Assembly: GCA_902490735.1 (NCBI GenBank)
Contig: CABUFC010000002.1
Coordinates: 62,001-126,000 of the forward strand
Source: an uncultured Oscillospiraceae bacterium
GTDB lineage: Bacteria > Bacillota > Clostridia > Oscillospirales > Acutalibacteraceae
Length of the DNA: 64,000 nt
Direction: 5' to 3'
Of this stretch, positions 1 to 9,123 are shown one piece after another (the stretch's first letter is position 1; each line of letters begins with the position of its first letter). The notes under the pieces are model-generated. The model saw nothing but the letters and a program-made list of their open reading frames with translations. It had not been told where the DNA came from and searched no databases. The translations under genes and the position numbers were made by a program.

Positions 1-1
1 G

Positions 2-1102
2 GCTTCCGGACTTTTAAAAAGAGAGATGGAAATTCTCGGCAGTATTACCGTGCCTATAGCAAAAAAGCATTCGGTGCCTGCAGGCGGTGCTCTGGCAGTT
101 GACAGAGACGCCTTTTCTGCCGCTGTTACCGAAAAAATTAAAAGTCATAAAAATATTACCGTTGTAAACGAAGAACTTGCCGAAATTCCAAAGGGTATAG
201 TGGTAGTCGCTACCGGCCCATTGACCGATGGCGCTTTTGCTGAAAAGCTTTTTACTCTATGTGGGGACAGACTGTTTTTTTATGACGCCGCGGCGCCAAT
301 TGTGGATATTGATTCGGTTGATTTTGACCACTGCTTTACCGCTTCACGGTATGAAGCATCTGAAGGGGATTACATAAACTGTCCCTTAAATAAAGAAGAA
401 TACGAGCGGTTTTACAATGAAATAATACAAGCAGACATTGCTGTACTACATGATTTTGATAAAATATACGAGGGTTGCGTTCCTATTGAGGTCTTGGCTA
501 AAAAAGGTAAAGACACCATGCGATTTGGCCCGCTAAAACCGGTAGGGCTTAAGGATCCTAAAACGGGGCACAGACCGTATGCTAATTTACAGCTTCGTAA
601 AGAAACCGCTTTTGGCAATATGTATAATTTGGTAGGTTTTCAGACAAACCTTAAATTTGCCGAACAAAAAAGGGTTTTTTCGCTGATACCGGCATTAAAA
701 AACGCCGAATATGAGCGCTATGGCGTTATGCACCGAAATTCATTTATTAACGCGCCTAAAGTTATTAACGCAGATTTTTCGCTTAAAAGTGATGAAAATA
801 TTTTTATTTCGGGACAGCTTTCCGGTGTTGAAGGCTATATGGAAAGCGCAGCAAGCGGAATAATTGCAGGTATTAACGCGGCAAGAAGATTTAAAAACGA
901 ACCGGCACTGGTTTTGCCAAAGATTACTATGATCGGCGGTCTTAGTTCTTATATTACCACTGAAACTAAAAATTTTCAGCCAATGGGCGCGGCATTCGGG
1001 TTACTGCCGCCAATGGATATAAAAATTAAGGATAAAAAAGAAAGATACATGGCTTTAGCGGAACGTTCGCTAAAGTTTTATAACGAAAGTAAGGTGTTTT
1101 AG
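2..1102 (+). CDS. trmFO: TrmFO, folate-dependent tRNA m5U54 methyltransferase (5' end cut by window)
   Basis: The reading frame is open from base 2, so the ATG at 26 is internal and the N-terminal FAD-binding part lies outside the window. What remains matches the C-terminal three quarters of TrmFO, which uses methylenetetrahydrofolate and FAD to make ribothymidine 54 in tRNA. Visible signatures are VPAGGALAVDR near the start, FGPLKPVGL and YANLQLRKE in the middle, GVMHRNSFINAP, and the closing FISGQLSGVEGYMESAASG that completes the FAD site. It ends one base before plsX, so it is the first visible gene of the long housekeeping run. Confidence 0.95.
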   Translation, partial: ASGLLKREMEILGSITVPIAKKHSVPAGGALAVDRDAFSAAVTEKIKSHKNITVVNEELAEIPKGIVVVATGPLTDGAFAEKLFTLCGDRLFFYDAAAPIVDIDSVDFDHCFTASRYEASEGDYINCPLNKEEYERFYNEIIQADIAVLHDFDKIYEGCVPIEVLAKKGKDTMRFGPLKPVGLKDPKTGHRPYANLQLRKETAFGNMYNLVGFQTNLKFAEQKRVFSLIPALKNAEYERYGVMHRNSFINAPKVINADFSLKSDENIFISGQLSGVEGYMESAASGIIAGINAARRFKNEPALVLPKITMIGGLSSYITTETKNFQPMGAAFGLLPPMDIKIKDKKERYMALAERSLKFYNESKVF

Positions 1103-2083
1103 ATGAGAGTGGCACTTGATGCTTTTGGCGGAGACAATGCGCCTCTTGCGGCAATAAAAGGGGCCGTATTAGCAAAAGAGGAATTTGGCACCGAAATTAT
1201 TTTATGCGGCGACAGTGAAAAAATTAAATCTGTTGCATTGGAAAACGAAATCGATATTTCGGCATTTACCGTTTTAGACGCCGACGGTACAATCGAGATT
1301 GAGGATGATCCTGCAGATATTTTAAAGAAAAAGCGCAAATGCAGTATGGGCGTAGCGTTAGATGCTCTGTGTGACGGTACCGCCGATGCGGCCGTATCGG
1401 CAGGAAGTACGGCGGCCTTAGTAGTTGGCGGAAGCCTGATTGTTAAACGTATTAAAGGCATAAAACGGTGCGCGCTTGCAGCGATAATTCCAAGCTATAA
1501 AGATCCGTTTTTAATGCTGGATGTAGGCGCTAATATTGATATTAAACCCGAGTATCTTTTGCAGTATGGTATAATGGGATCTTGCTATTATGAGCTAGTA
1601 ATGGGCAAAAAAAATCCTGCGGTTAAGCTTTTAAATATAGGTACGGAAGAATGCAAAGGCGGCGAGCTCCATACCGAAGGCTATAAGCTATTAAAAGACA
1701 GTACGCTTAATTTTTGCGGCAACATAGAAGGTCGTGAAATTATGGACGGCGATTGCGATGTTATAGTAACCGACGGTTTTTCGGGCAATATAGCGTTAAA
1801 AACCATTGAGGGCGTCGCGGGGACCTTTTTTAAAATGATTAAAGAAATTTTCTTAAAAAGCACATTGACAAAACTAAGCGTCTTACCGCTTAAAAACGGA
1901 CTTAAAGGGTTAAAGAATAAAACCGATTACACGGCTGTCGGCGGTGCACCGCTGCTTGGTACGTGCAAGCCGCTTTTTAAAGCGCACGGATCCTCAAACG
2001 AAGTCGCCTTTAAAAACGCAATACGCAACGCGGAGCTTTTTGCTGAGCGCGGCGTAATAGAAAAAATCGAAGGTAATTTATAA
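1103..2083 (+). CDS. plsX: PlsX, phosphate acyltransferase
   Basis: 326 residues, normal family length. PlsX makes acyl-phosphate from acyl-ACP, the donor used by PlsY in the first step of bacterial phospholipid synthesis; it acts at the membrane surface. The N-terminus (VALDAFGGDNAP), the AAVSAGSTAALV stretch and the DVGANIDIKPE segment are characteristic. The ATG directly follows the trmFO stop, and the final TAA shares one base with the rnc ATG, so the three genes are probably translationally coupled. An acpP gene often sits between plsX and rnc in other bacteria; none is present here. Confidence 0.95.
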   Translation: MRVALDAFGGDNAPLAAIKGAVLAKEEFGTEIILCGDSEKIKSVALENEIDISAFTVLDADGTIEIEDDPADILKKKRKCSMGVALDALCDGTADAAVSAGSTAALVVGGSLIVKRIKGIKRCALAAIIPSYKDPFLMLDVGANIDIKPEYLLQYGIMGSCYYELVMGKKNPAVKLLNIGTEECKGGELHTEGYKLLKDSTLNFCGNIEGREIMDGDCDVIVTDGFSGNIALKTIEGVAGTFFKMIKEIFLKSTLTKLSVLPLKNGLKGLKNKTDYTAVGGAPLLGTCKPLFKAHGSSNEVAFKNAIRNAELFAERGVIEKIEGNL

Positions 2084-2733
2084 TGGAATTCGGATATGAT
2101 TTTAAAAATAAGGAATTGCTTAACACGGCACTGTCGCACTCGTCATACGCCAACGAACACAAATGCCAAAGCAACGAACGGCTTGAGTTTTTGGGAGACA
2201 GTGTTTTAAGCATTATAGTAAGCGAGTATATTTTTAAGAACTGCCCCGATATTGATGAAGGCAAGCTTACAAAACTAAGGGCCTCGTTAGTATGCGAAGA
2301 AAGCCTTGCTGAGTTCGCGCAGGAAATAAAACTTTACGATATGATAAAGCTTGGCAAGGGTGAAAGATCGTCCGGCGGAGCAAACAGGCCGTCAATTTTG
2401 TCTGATGCATTTGAAGCGGTTCTTGCGGCCATTTATCTTGACGGAGGCATTAAACCCGCTAAAAAGTTTGTTCTTAGATTTATCGAAAATCATTTGTCCG
2501 GCGGAAACTTTAAAGATTACAAAACAGCGCTCCAGGAGATTATTCAACAAAATCCGGGAGAAGAGTTAAGTTATATTCTTATTGACGAAAGCGGCCCCGA
2601 GCACGACAAAAGCTTTACTGTTGAAGTGCATCTAAACTCCAATGTTATTGGCGTTGGAGTGGCCGGCAACAAAAAGCATGCCGAACAACAGGCGGCAAAA
2701 AAGGCTTTGGAACTAATGGGTCTTGAAATATAA
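2083..2733 (+). CDS. rnc: Ribonuclease III
   Basis: 216 residues. The endonuclease cuts double-stranded RNA in rRNA precursors and structured mRNA leaders. The catalytic signature NERLEFLGDSVL lies near residue 36, and the second acidic motif DAFEAVLAAIYLDGG near residue 104. A C-terminal double-stranded-RNA-binding domain (about 145-214) ends with GNKKHAEQQAAKKALE. Overlap of one base with plsX indicates coupling. A long hairpin in the pnp leader at 27512-27558 would be a natural substrate. Confidence 0.96.
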   Translation: MEFGYDFKNKELLNTALSHSSYANEHKCQSNERLEFLGDSVLSIIVSEYIFKNCPDIDEGKLTKLRASLVCEESLAEFAQEIKLYDMIKLGKGERSSGGANRPSILSDAFEAVLAAIYLDGGIKPAKKFVLRFIENHLSGGNFKDYKTALQEIIQQNPGEELSYILIDESGPEHDKSFTVEVHLNSNVIGVGVAGNKKHAEQQAAKKALELMGLEI

Positions 2734-2793
2734 ATATAGCTGGCCGCCGAAAAATCGGTGTGCCGGTTTTAATTTTTATAGGGGGTGTAAAAC

Positions 2794-3747
2794 TTGCCCG
2801 GCGGAAATATATCTGTATTTATACCGCACGAAGGCTGCAAATTCAGATGCAGCTTTTGCGATCAGCAAAATATCACCGGCCGTATTGATACAAGTAACAT
2901 TGTTGATGCGGTAAAAGCCTCAAAAAGAAAGGATAACGAAATTGCCTTTTTCGGCGGCAGTTTTACCTGTCTTGAAAAGGATTATATGATATCTTTGTTA
3001 GATACCGCGCAAAAAGAGATTAATAAAGGAAATGCCATTGGAATTAGAATGTCCACAAGACCCGATGGAATATCTTACGATATTATAAACATATTAAAAA
3101 ACTATACAATTTCCTGTGTGGAGCTTGGGGCACAGTCTATGTGCGATGAATGCCTTGTTGCAAATCGTCGCGGTCACGACGCAGCCTCGGTTGTAAACGC
3201 AGTAAAACTATTAAAAGAAAACGGATTTAAGGTTGGCCTTCAAATGATGTTAGGCCTATATAAAAGCGACTTTAAAAAAGACTTGTACACAGCGCGCGAA
3301 ATAGCAAAGCTAAAGCCGGACTGCGTAAGGATTTATCCGACTGTCGTTTTAGAAAACACCCTGCTTTATAGGTTGTATAATAAAGGTGAATATCGGCCGC
3401 TATCATTAGAAGAGGCAGTCGAGCTTTCGGCAGAAGTGCTTGAAATATTTTTAAGCGAAAATATTAATGTAATTCGTGTGGGTCTTCATAGCGTTGAAAG
3501 CTATGTTTCGGGTCCTTTTCATCCCGCATTCGGCGAAATGGCAGAAAGCCGGGTTATGTTAAAGCGTGTTTTGCCGCTTTTAAAAGAAAAAGGTCGGTAT
3601 AATTTGTATGTAAACAAATCTTTTATATCAAAAATGATAGGACAACGACGTATAAATATTGAAATTTTGCGAAAAAAAGGTTATAATTGTAAAGTATATG
3701 AAAAAGATTTACCTAATTATATCGTAAAGGTTGAAAAAATCGATTAA
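2794..3747 (+). CDS. Radical SAM protein, Elp3/YhcC-like, in the rnc-smc interval
   Basis: Start is a TTG at 2794, chosen because GGGGGTG lies 7 bases upstream and because it brings the protein directly to the expected first strand. The 4Fe-4S motif is HEGCKFRCSFCDQ (C-x3-C-x2-C) at about residues 14-21. Glycine and acidic motifs of the SAM site follow (FFGGSFTCL, STRPDGI, ELGAQS). The core resembles the radical SAM half of Elp3, but there is no GNAT acetyltransferase half; the C-terminal 80 residues are not recognised. Similar genes often sit beside rnc and smc in Clostridia. The substrate is unknown; tRNA or other RNA modification is only a guess. Confidence 0.8.
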   Translation: MPGGNISVFIPHEGCKFRCSFCDQQNITGRIDTSNIVDAVKASKRKDNEIAFFGGSFTCLEKDYMISLLDTAQKEINKGNAIGIRMSTRPDGISYDIINILKNYTISCVELGAQSMCDECLVANRRGHDAASVVNAVKLLKENGFKVGLQMMLGLYKSDFKKDLYTAREIAKLKPDCVRIYPTVVLENTLLYRLYNKGEYRPLSLEEAVELSAEVLEIFLSENINVIRVGLHSVESYVSGPFHPAFGEMAESRVMLKRVLPLLKEKGRYNLYVNKSFISKMIGQRRINIEILRKKGYNCKVYEKDLPNYIVKVEKID

Positions 3748-3769
3748 GGACTCTTAAGGATGTGTGTGA

Positions 3770-6700
3770 ATGCTAATTAAATCTGTTGATATACAAGGAT
3801 TTAAATCCTTTGCCGACAGAACTTCGTTACGTTTTTCAAAAGGTCTTACCGCAGTAGTAGGACCAAACGGCAGCGGGAAAAGTAATATTTCCGATGCAGT
3901 GCGTTGGGTTTTAGGCGAGCAGTCAACAAAACAGCTTCGCGGACAAAGCATGGAAGACGTTATATTTTCCGGCACAGAGCATCGCAAAGGACACGGATAT
4001 TGCGAAGTAACCATTAATTTTGATAATACCGACCGCGCCCTTGCGTTTGATAATGACTCGGTTGCAGTTACAAGACGCTACTATCGTTCGCATGACAGTG
4101 AGTATTTAATAAACGGCAATTTTGTACGCTTAAAAGACGTACACGAGCTTTTTATGGATACCGGTCTTGGCCGCGATGGTTACTCAATGATAGGTCAGGG
4201 CAAAATCGATACGATTGTAAGCAGTAAATCCGAAGAACGCCGCGATATTTTTGAAGAGGCGGCAGGCATTTCCCGTTACCGCTACCGCAAAGAAGAAAGC
4301 GAGCGCAAGCTTAATTTAGCGGAAGACAATCTTGTTCGGCTTCGCGATATTGAAGGCGAGCTTAAAAGCAGAATAGATCCTCTTAAAAAACAAAGCGAAG
4401 CCGCAAGCGAATTTTTGTGCCTTTCCGACGAAAAAAAGGAGCTTGAAATCGGTGTTTGGCTTAATATGCTTGAAAGCTCCAAAGAAAAATTTAAAAACCA
4501 CGAAAATAAAATTGCTTTAGCTAAATCTCAGTATGCTTTATTAGAGCAAAAATTTGAGGAATCCGAAAACGAGATTGACAAAAACGCCGCTTATTTTGCA
4601 TCCCTTACAGCCGAAATAGACGATCTTCGTAAAAATGCAGGCGGAACAGACCAAAAGGTTGCCACCCTTATTGGTGATAAAACCGTTTTAAATACAGAAA
4701 TTAATTTTAACAACGAAAATATAGTTAGACTTGAATCCGAAAAAGAAGCAATTTTAAATGAGAAAAGCGATTCCGGAAATACAATTGTAGAGCGTGAAAA
4801 CGAAAGAAATGCGCTTGAAGAAAAAAAGGTAAACTTAGACAAAAAAATTGAGACTTTAACAGCCGAGCTTTCACAGCTTATGCTGGATAACGCATTAAGC
4901 ATTAAAAGCCGCGAAGAGTTAAATTTCAGGCTTAACGAAATTGCGATAAAACTTTCCGAAAATCGCGCAACGATTGCGGCAAATCAAAGTAACGTTGAAA
5001 ATTTAAAAACCACAATTAAAGGTTTAATTGAACAAATAACCGGTTTAAATGCTGAAATTGCATCTTATGATGAAGAAATTAAAACCTTAAACAAAGAGTT
5101 AACCCGGTGCGAAGAGGACATTTTATCTTACGAAAACAGCCGCAAAGGATATGTTCTTAAAAAGGAATCTCGTTTAAGCGCTGTTAATAAACTTACCGAT
5201 GAATTAAACGGCGCTGTACGCGAGCGGGATGATTTTGTTCGAAGGGCGGAAATGCTGAAAGAGCTTGATAAAAATATGGACGGTTTTTCTTATGCGGTAA
5301 AAGCTGTTACTGCAGCTTCCGAAGAAAAAAGGCTTTCCGGAGTGTTTGGAGCCGCAGGAAAACTTATCGAGGTTGACAGTAAGTATGCAACTGCCATTGA
5401 AATAGCGCTTGGATCAGCCGCCGGTAACATTATTGTTCGTAACGACGGTGACGCAAAGCGCGCCATTAGATATTTAAAAGATAATAAACTCGGTCGTGCC
5501 ACTTTTTTACCTATAGATTCGCTTAAAGCAACAGCTTTTAACGAAAAGGGCGTTAAAAATGAAGAAGGCTTTATAGGCATGGCGGACAGCCTTATTAAAG
5601 TGGATAATCAGTACAAATCTGTATTCGCGTGGCTTTTAGGGCACACCGTAATTTGCGAGGATCTTGACAGTGCCGCAAATATTTCTAAAAAATACAAATA
5701 TCATTTTAAAACTGTATCGCTAGACGGTCAGGTTGTAAATCCCGGCGGATCCCTTACCGGAGGATCTGTGTCGCGTACTGCCGGCACATTAAGCCGAAAA
5801 TACGATATTGAACGGTTAAATAAAAAAGCTGACGAAAAGCAAACTCAAATAAAAGAACTTGAGCAAAAGCTTAGCGCGGCTCAAACCGCTTTATCGGAAA
5901 TTAATGCCGATATTTTAAACACCGAATCGGTTATGATTACCGCAAACGAAGATAAAATTCGTTTGCTTATGGAAATAAAAAGGGTAACCGAGCTTAAAGA
6001 TTCTCTAAATTTACAAAAGTCTGAAAAAGAATCTGAAATGGAAAATCAAAAATCCATAAAATCTTTGCTTGAAGAACAATCAAAGAATTCAGAGGATTTA
6101 ATTGTTAAACTCTCTGCCGAAGAAAACACACTTAAAAATTCAAGTACTCAAGAACCGGAAGAGATTTCTAAAAAAAGAGAAACTCTTAGTGCCGAACTAT
6201 ACGATACCCGCCTTGTTTTAGGCGACACGGCTAAAGACATAGAGGTTTTAAACAAGATAATTTCCGACTTAAATTTAAGCGCCGGCGAAAAGGACGAAAA
6301 AATTAAAGCAATTGATCGTCAAATTGAAAACTTAAGAAGTAAAAATGACGACCTTGCGCTTAGGATTAATGCTTTAGACGAAAACATTGAGGCCACAAAA
6401 AAAGAGGGTATAGATTTATCCGGCAAAGGCGAACAGCTTGTACTTGAACGCAATGAAATCGAAAGCAAGAATAAAGAACTAAGAGAAGCCCAAAAGCAAA
6501 TTAATACCGATAAAGAAAATCTTTCCGGAGAAATTGCGCGATTAAACGAGCGCAAAGAGATTATGCTTAACGAGCTTGAATCGATCGTGGCAAAGCTTTA
6601 CGATGAGTACGAACTTACCCGCACCGAAGCCGAAGCGCTCAATATACATATAGAGAACATAACCGAAGCCAAAAAGCGCCTATCTGAAATACGCGCAAAG

Positions 6701-7342
6701 ATAAAGGCTTTAGGCACCGTAAATCTTTCGGCAATTGAAGAATATAAAGAAGTTAAAGAAAGATACGACTTTTTAAGCGGCCAAATTGAGGACGTTGAAA
6801 AGTCTAAAGCGGAGCTTATAAAGCTGATTTCTGAACTTAACTCTCGCATGGAAACCATGTTTACCGAAGGCTTTAAACGTATTAGCAATAATTTTTCAAA
6901 AGTATTTCGTGAGATGTTCGGTGGCGGCGAAGGGTCACTTAAACTTACAGACCCGGAAAATGTGCTGTCTTCAGGCATAGAAATTATCGCTAAACTGCCG
7001 GGCAAAAACGTACCAAGTCTTGAAGGCCTATCCGGCGGAGAAAAGGCGTTAATTGCAATTTCCATATATTTTGCCATAATGGAAGTAAATGCACCGCCTT
7101 TCTGCTTTTTGGATGAGGTTGAAACTGCGCTTGACGAAATAAATGTAGACCGCTTTGCACGGTATATTAAAAACAGCACACTGCCAACACAGTTTATTTG
7201 CATTACGCACCGCCGCGGAACAATGGAATGTGCGGACATGCTTTACGGTGTAACCATGCAGGAAAAGGGCGTAACAAAGCTTATTGAGCTTGACGTTGAA
7301 AAACTAGAAAAGCAATTAAAAACATTAAAGGTTGAAAAATAA
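3770..7342 (+). CDS. smc: SMC, chromosome condensation and segregation ATPase
   Basis: 1190 residues, full length. Walker A GPNGSGKSN is at about residue 32. Two long charged coiled coils (about 165-500 and 680-1020) flank a glycine-rich hinge at about 510-670 (LIEVDSKYATAIEIALG and NPGGSLTGGS are visible). The C-terminal ABC signature LSGGEKALIAISIYF is followed by Walker B FCFLDEVETALD. It dimerises at the hinge and compacts origin regions with ScpAB; scpA/scpB are not in the window. The stop shares one base with the ftsY start, the usual Firmicute arrangement. Confidence 0.98.
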   Translation: MLIKSVDIQGFKSFADRTSLRFSKGLTAVVGPNGSGKSNISDAVRWVLGEQSTKQLRGQSMEDVIFSGTEHRKGHGYCEVTINFDNTDRALAFDNDSVAVTRRYYRSHDSEYLINGNFVRLKDVHELFMDTGLGRDGYSMIGQGKIDTIVSSKSEERRDIFEEAAGISRYRYRKEESERKLNLAEDNLVRLRDIEGELKSRIDPLKKQSEAASEFLCLSDEKKELEIGVWLNMLESSKEKFKNHENKIALAKSQYALLEQKFEESENEIDKNAAYFASLTAEIDDLRKNAGGTDQKVATLIGDKTVLNTEINFNNENIVRLESEKEAILNEKSDSGNTIVERENERNALEEKKVNLDKKIETLTAELSQLMLDNALSIKSREELNFRLNEIAIKLSENRATIAANQSNVENLKTTIKGLIEQITGLNAEIASYDEEIKTLNKELTRCEEDILSYENSRKGYVLKKESRLSAVNKLTDELNGAVRERDDFVRRAEMLKELDKNMDGFSYAVKAVTAASEEKRLSGVFGAAGKLIEVDSKYATAIEIALGSAAGNIIVRNDGDAKRAIRYLKDNKLGRATFLPIDSLKATAFNEKGVKNEEGFIGMADSLIKVDNQYKSVFAWLLGHTVICEDLDSAANISKKYKYHFKTVSLDGQVVNPGGSLTGGSVSRTAGTLSRKYDIERLNKKADEKQTQIKELEQKLSAAQTALSEINADILNTESVMITANEDKIRLLMEIKRVTELKDSLNLQKSEKESEMENQKSIKSLLEEQSKNSEDLIVKLSAEENTLKNSSTQEPEEISKKRETLSAELYDTRLVLGDTAKDIEVLNKIISDLNLSAGEKDEKIKAIDRQIENLRSKNDDLALRINALDENIEATKKEGIDLSGKGEQLVLERNEIESKNKELREAQKQINTDKENLSGEIARLNERKEIMLNELESIVAKLYDEYELTRTEAEALNIHIENITEAKKRLSEIRAKIKALGTVNLSAIEEYKEVKERYDFLSGQIEDVEKSKAELIKLISELNSRMETMFTEGFKRISNNFSKVFREMFGGGEGSLKLTDPENVLSSGIEIIAKLPGKNVPSLEGLSGGEKALIAISIYFAIMEVNAPPFCFLDEVETALDEINVDRFARYIKNSTLPTQFICITHRRGTMECADMLYGVTMQEKGVTKLIELDVEKLEKQLKTLKVEK

Positions 7343-8262
7343 TGGGTTTATTTTCTAAAATTGCAGCAGGGCTTAACAAAACGAGGGACGCAATCGGCAA
7401 CAGCGTTGGAAATGTAATAAAAGCATTCAGGCATGTGGATGAGGAATTTTTTGAGGAACTCGAAGAAAGCCTTGTAATGTGCGACGTTGGTATTCAAAGC
7501 GCACAGCAGATATGCGCTGCGCTTAAAGACAAGGTTAAAGAAAAAAACATTAAAGACAGCGGCGAAATAACCGAACTTTTAAAAGAGACTATTTCTGAAA
7601 TGCTATCCGGAGGCGAAGAACTTGAGATTAAAACAAGGCCAACGCTAATACTTGTGATAGGCGTAAACGGAGCCGGCAAAACTACTACTATCGGAAAACT
7701 CGCTTTAAGGCTTAAAAACGAGGGCAAAAGTGTTATTTTAGGTGCGGCCGATACTTTTCGTGCGGCAGCTATTGAACAGCTTGAAGTATGGGCAAAGCGT
7801 GCGGATGTGCCAATAATTAAATCTGCAGAAGGCACCGATCCTTCAAGTGTGGTATTCGATACTATCGCGGCAGGAAAAGCAAGAAAAGCCGATGTTATTA
7901 TTTGTGATACGGCAGGGCGACTTCATAACAAAAAGCATTTAATGGATGAACTTGCCAAAATTAATCGCGTAGCCGAGCGAGAACTTGCCGGTGCAACAAA
8001 AGAAGTTTTTTTAGTACTTGATGGTACCACAGGGCAAAACGCCGTAAACCAGGCGCGCGAATTTAAAAAGGTTACGGATATTACGGGTGTAATTATCACC
8101 AAGTTAGACGGTACTGCCAAAGGCGGAGCGCTTATAAGCGTGAAAGCGGAGGTGGACGTTCCGATAAAATTTATCGGTGTCGGCGAAGGCATAGACGATT
8201 TACAGCCCTTTTCCGCAAAGGCTTTTGCAGACAGTCTTTTCGAAAAGGAAAATGAAATATGA
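7342..8262 (+). CDS. ftsY: FtsY, signal recognition particle receptor
   Basis: 306 residues, the short Gram-positive form without a long acidic N-terminal domain. An NG domain fills the protein: helical N domain to about residue 90, then GTPase motifs GVNGAGKTTTIGKLA (G1), DTFRAAAIEQLE (the SRP-GTPase insertion), DTAGRLHNKKHLMDEL (G3), TKLDGTAKGG (G4/G5). It receives ribosome-SRP complexes at the membrane. The ATG overlaps the smc stop by one base and its own stop overlaps rdgB in an ATGA. Confidence 0.97.
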   Translation: MGLFSKIAAGLNKTRDAIGNSVGNVIKAFRHVDEEFFEELEESLVMCDVGIQSAQQICAALKDKVKEKNIKDSGEITELLKETISEMLSGGEELEIKTRPTLILVIGVNGAGKTTTIGKLALRLKNEGKSVILGAADTFRAAAIEQLEVWAKRADVPIIKSAEGTDPSSVVFDTIAAGKARKADVIICDTAGRLHNKKHLMDELAKINRVAERELAGATKEVFLVLDGTTGQNAVNQAREFKKVTDITGVIITKLDGTAKGGALISVKAEVDVPIKFIGVGEGIDDLQPFSAKAFADSLFEKENEI

Positions 8263-8840
8263 AGTTTTGTTTAGCAACACATAATAAGCATAAAGTCATA
8301 GAATTCAAGCGGATACTAGAGCCGCTTGGAATTGAAATTGTAACGCCAAACATTCCGGATGTTGAAGAAACCGGTTCAACTTTTTTAGAAAATGCCATTC
8401 TTAAAGCTAAAAGCGCATATGTTGCGACGGGACTTCCGTCTATAGCAGATGACAGTGGGCTTTCGGTGGACTTTTTAAATGGCGCTCCCGGTATCTATTC
8501 GGCACGATTCTCCGGCGAAGACGGAAACGACCAAAAAAACATTGAAAAACTTTTAAATCTTATGGAAGACGTGCCCGAAGAAAAGCGCGGAGCAAGATTT
8601 ATCTGCACTATTGCCTTAGCCGACCAAAACGGAATAATTTCTGCTGAAGGCACCTGTGAAGGGCGTATCGCAACAGAGGCAAAGGGCAGTAACGGATTTG
8701 GCTACGATCCGGTCTTTATTAGCAAAATCGGTTGCTTTGGCGAGCTTCCTTCCGGCAAGAAAGACAGTATAAGCCATCGGGCGGTTGCTTTACAAAATTT
8801 TATTAATAAACTAAAGGAAACAGGATATGTTAACAAGTAA
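8259..8840 (+). CDS. rdgB: Non-canonical purine NTP pyrophosphatase (RdgB/HAM1)
   Basis: 193 residues. It hydrolyses dITP, ITP and XTP to the monophosphate, keeping deaminated purines out of DNA and RNA. The N-terminus FCLATHNKHKVIEF carries the substrate-binding TxNxxK motif. The catalytic region IADDSGLSVDFLNGAPGIYSAR and the C-terminal GSNGFGYDPVF and SHRAVAL motifs are all present. The ATG overlaps the ftsY stop by four bases, and the next gene starts 14 bases before this one ends. Confidence 0.95.
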   Translation: MKFCLATHNKHKVIEFKRILEPLGIEIVTPNIPDVEETGSTFLENAILKAKSAYVATGLPSIADDSGLSVDFLNGAPGIYSARFSGEDGNDQKNIEKLLNLMEDVPEEKRGARFICTIALADQNGIISAEGTCEGRIATEAKGSNGFGYDPVFISKIGCFGELPSGKKDSISHRAVALQNFINKLKETGYVNK

Positions 8841-9114
8841 ACAAAGAGCCAAATTACGCGGGCTTGCAAACAAACTGAATTCGGTTTTTCAAATCGGAAA
8901 AGGCGGAATAAACGATATGCTTTTGTCGCAAACAGCCGAGTTGTTAGAACTTAGAGAGCTTGTAAAACTAAGCGTTTTAGAAACGGCGCCGGTTACCGCC
9001 AGAGAAGCGGCGGATGAAATGTCAAAAGCGCTTTCCTGTGACGTCGTACAGGTTATAGGCTCTAAATTTATTTTGTACAAAGAAAGTAAAGATCACAAAA
9101 CAATTAAGCTTTAG
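8827..9114 (+). CDS. yhbY: YhbY-family CRM-domain RNA-binding protein
   Basis: 95 residues made of a single CRM domain, which binds pre-50S ribosomal particles. It begins with LTSKQRAKLRGLANKL and has the GxxG loop (QIGKGGIND) near residue 22, then the ELVKLSVLE strand and the VQVIGSKFILYK closing strands, as in YhbY/YqeI. It overlaps rdgB by 14 bases and lies just before nadD, the same neighbourhood as yqeH-yqeI-nadD-yqeK-rsfS in Bacillus. Confidence 0.93.
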   Translation: MLTSKQRAKLRGLANKLNSVFQIGKGGINDMLLSQTAELLELRELVKLSVLETAPVTAREAADEMSKALSCDVVQVIGSKFILYKESKDHKTIKL

Positions 9115-9123
9115 AGGTACAAT

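Noticed and set aside
26..1102. ATG at 26 as the start of trmFO
   Set aside because: The frame is open to the window edge and the protein lacks the N-terminal FAD-binding part, so this ATG is internal.
6598..7239. A 213-codon frame opposite the end of smc
   Set aside because: It is an antisense shadow over the Walker B and signature region of smc.
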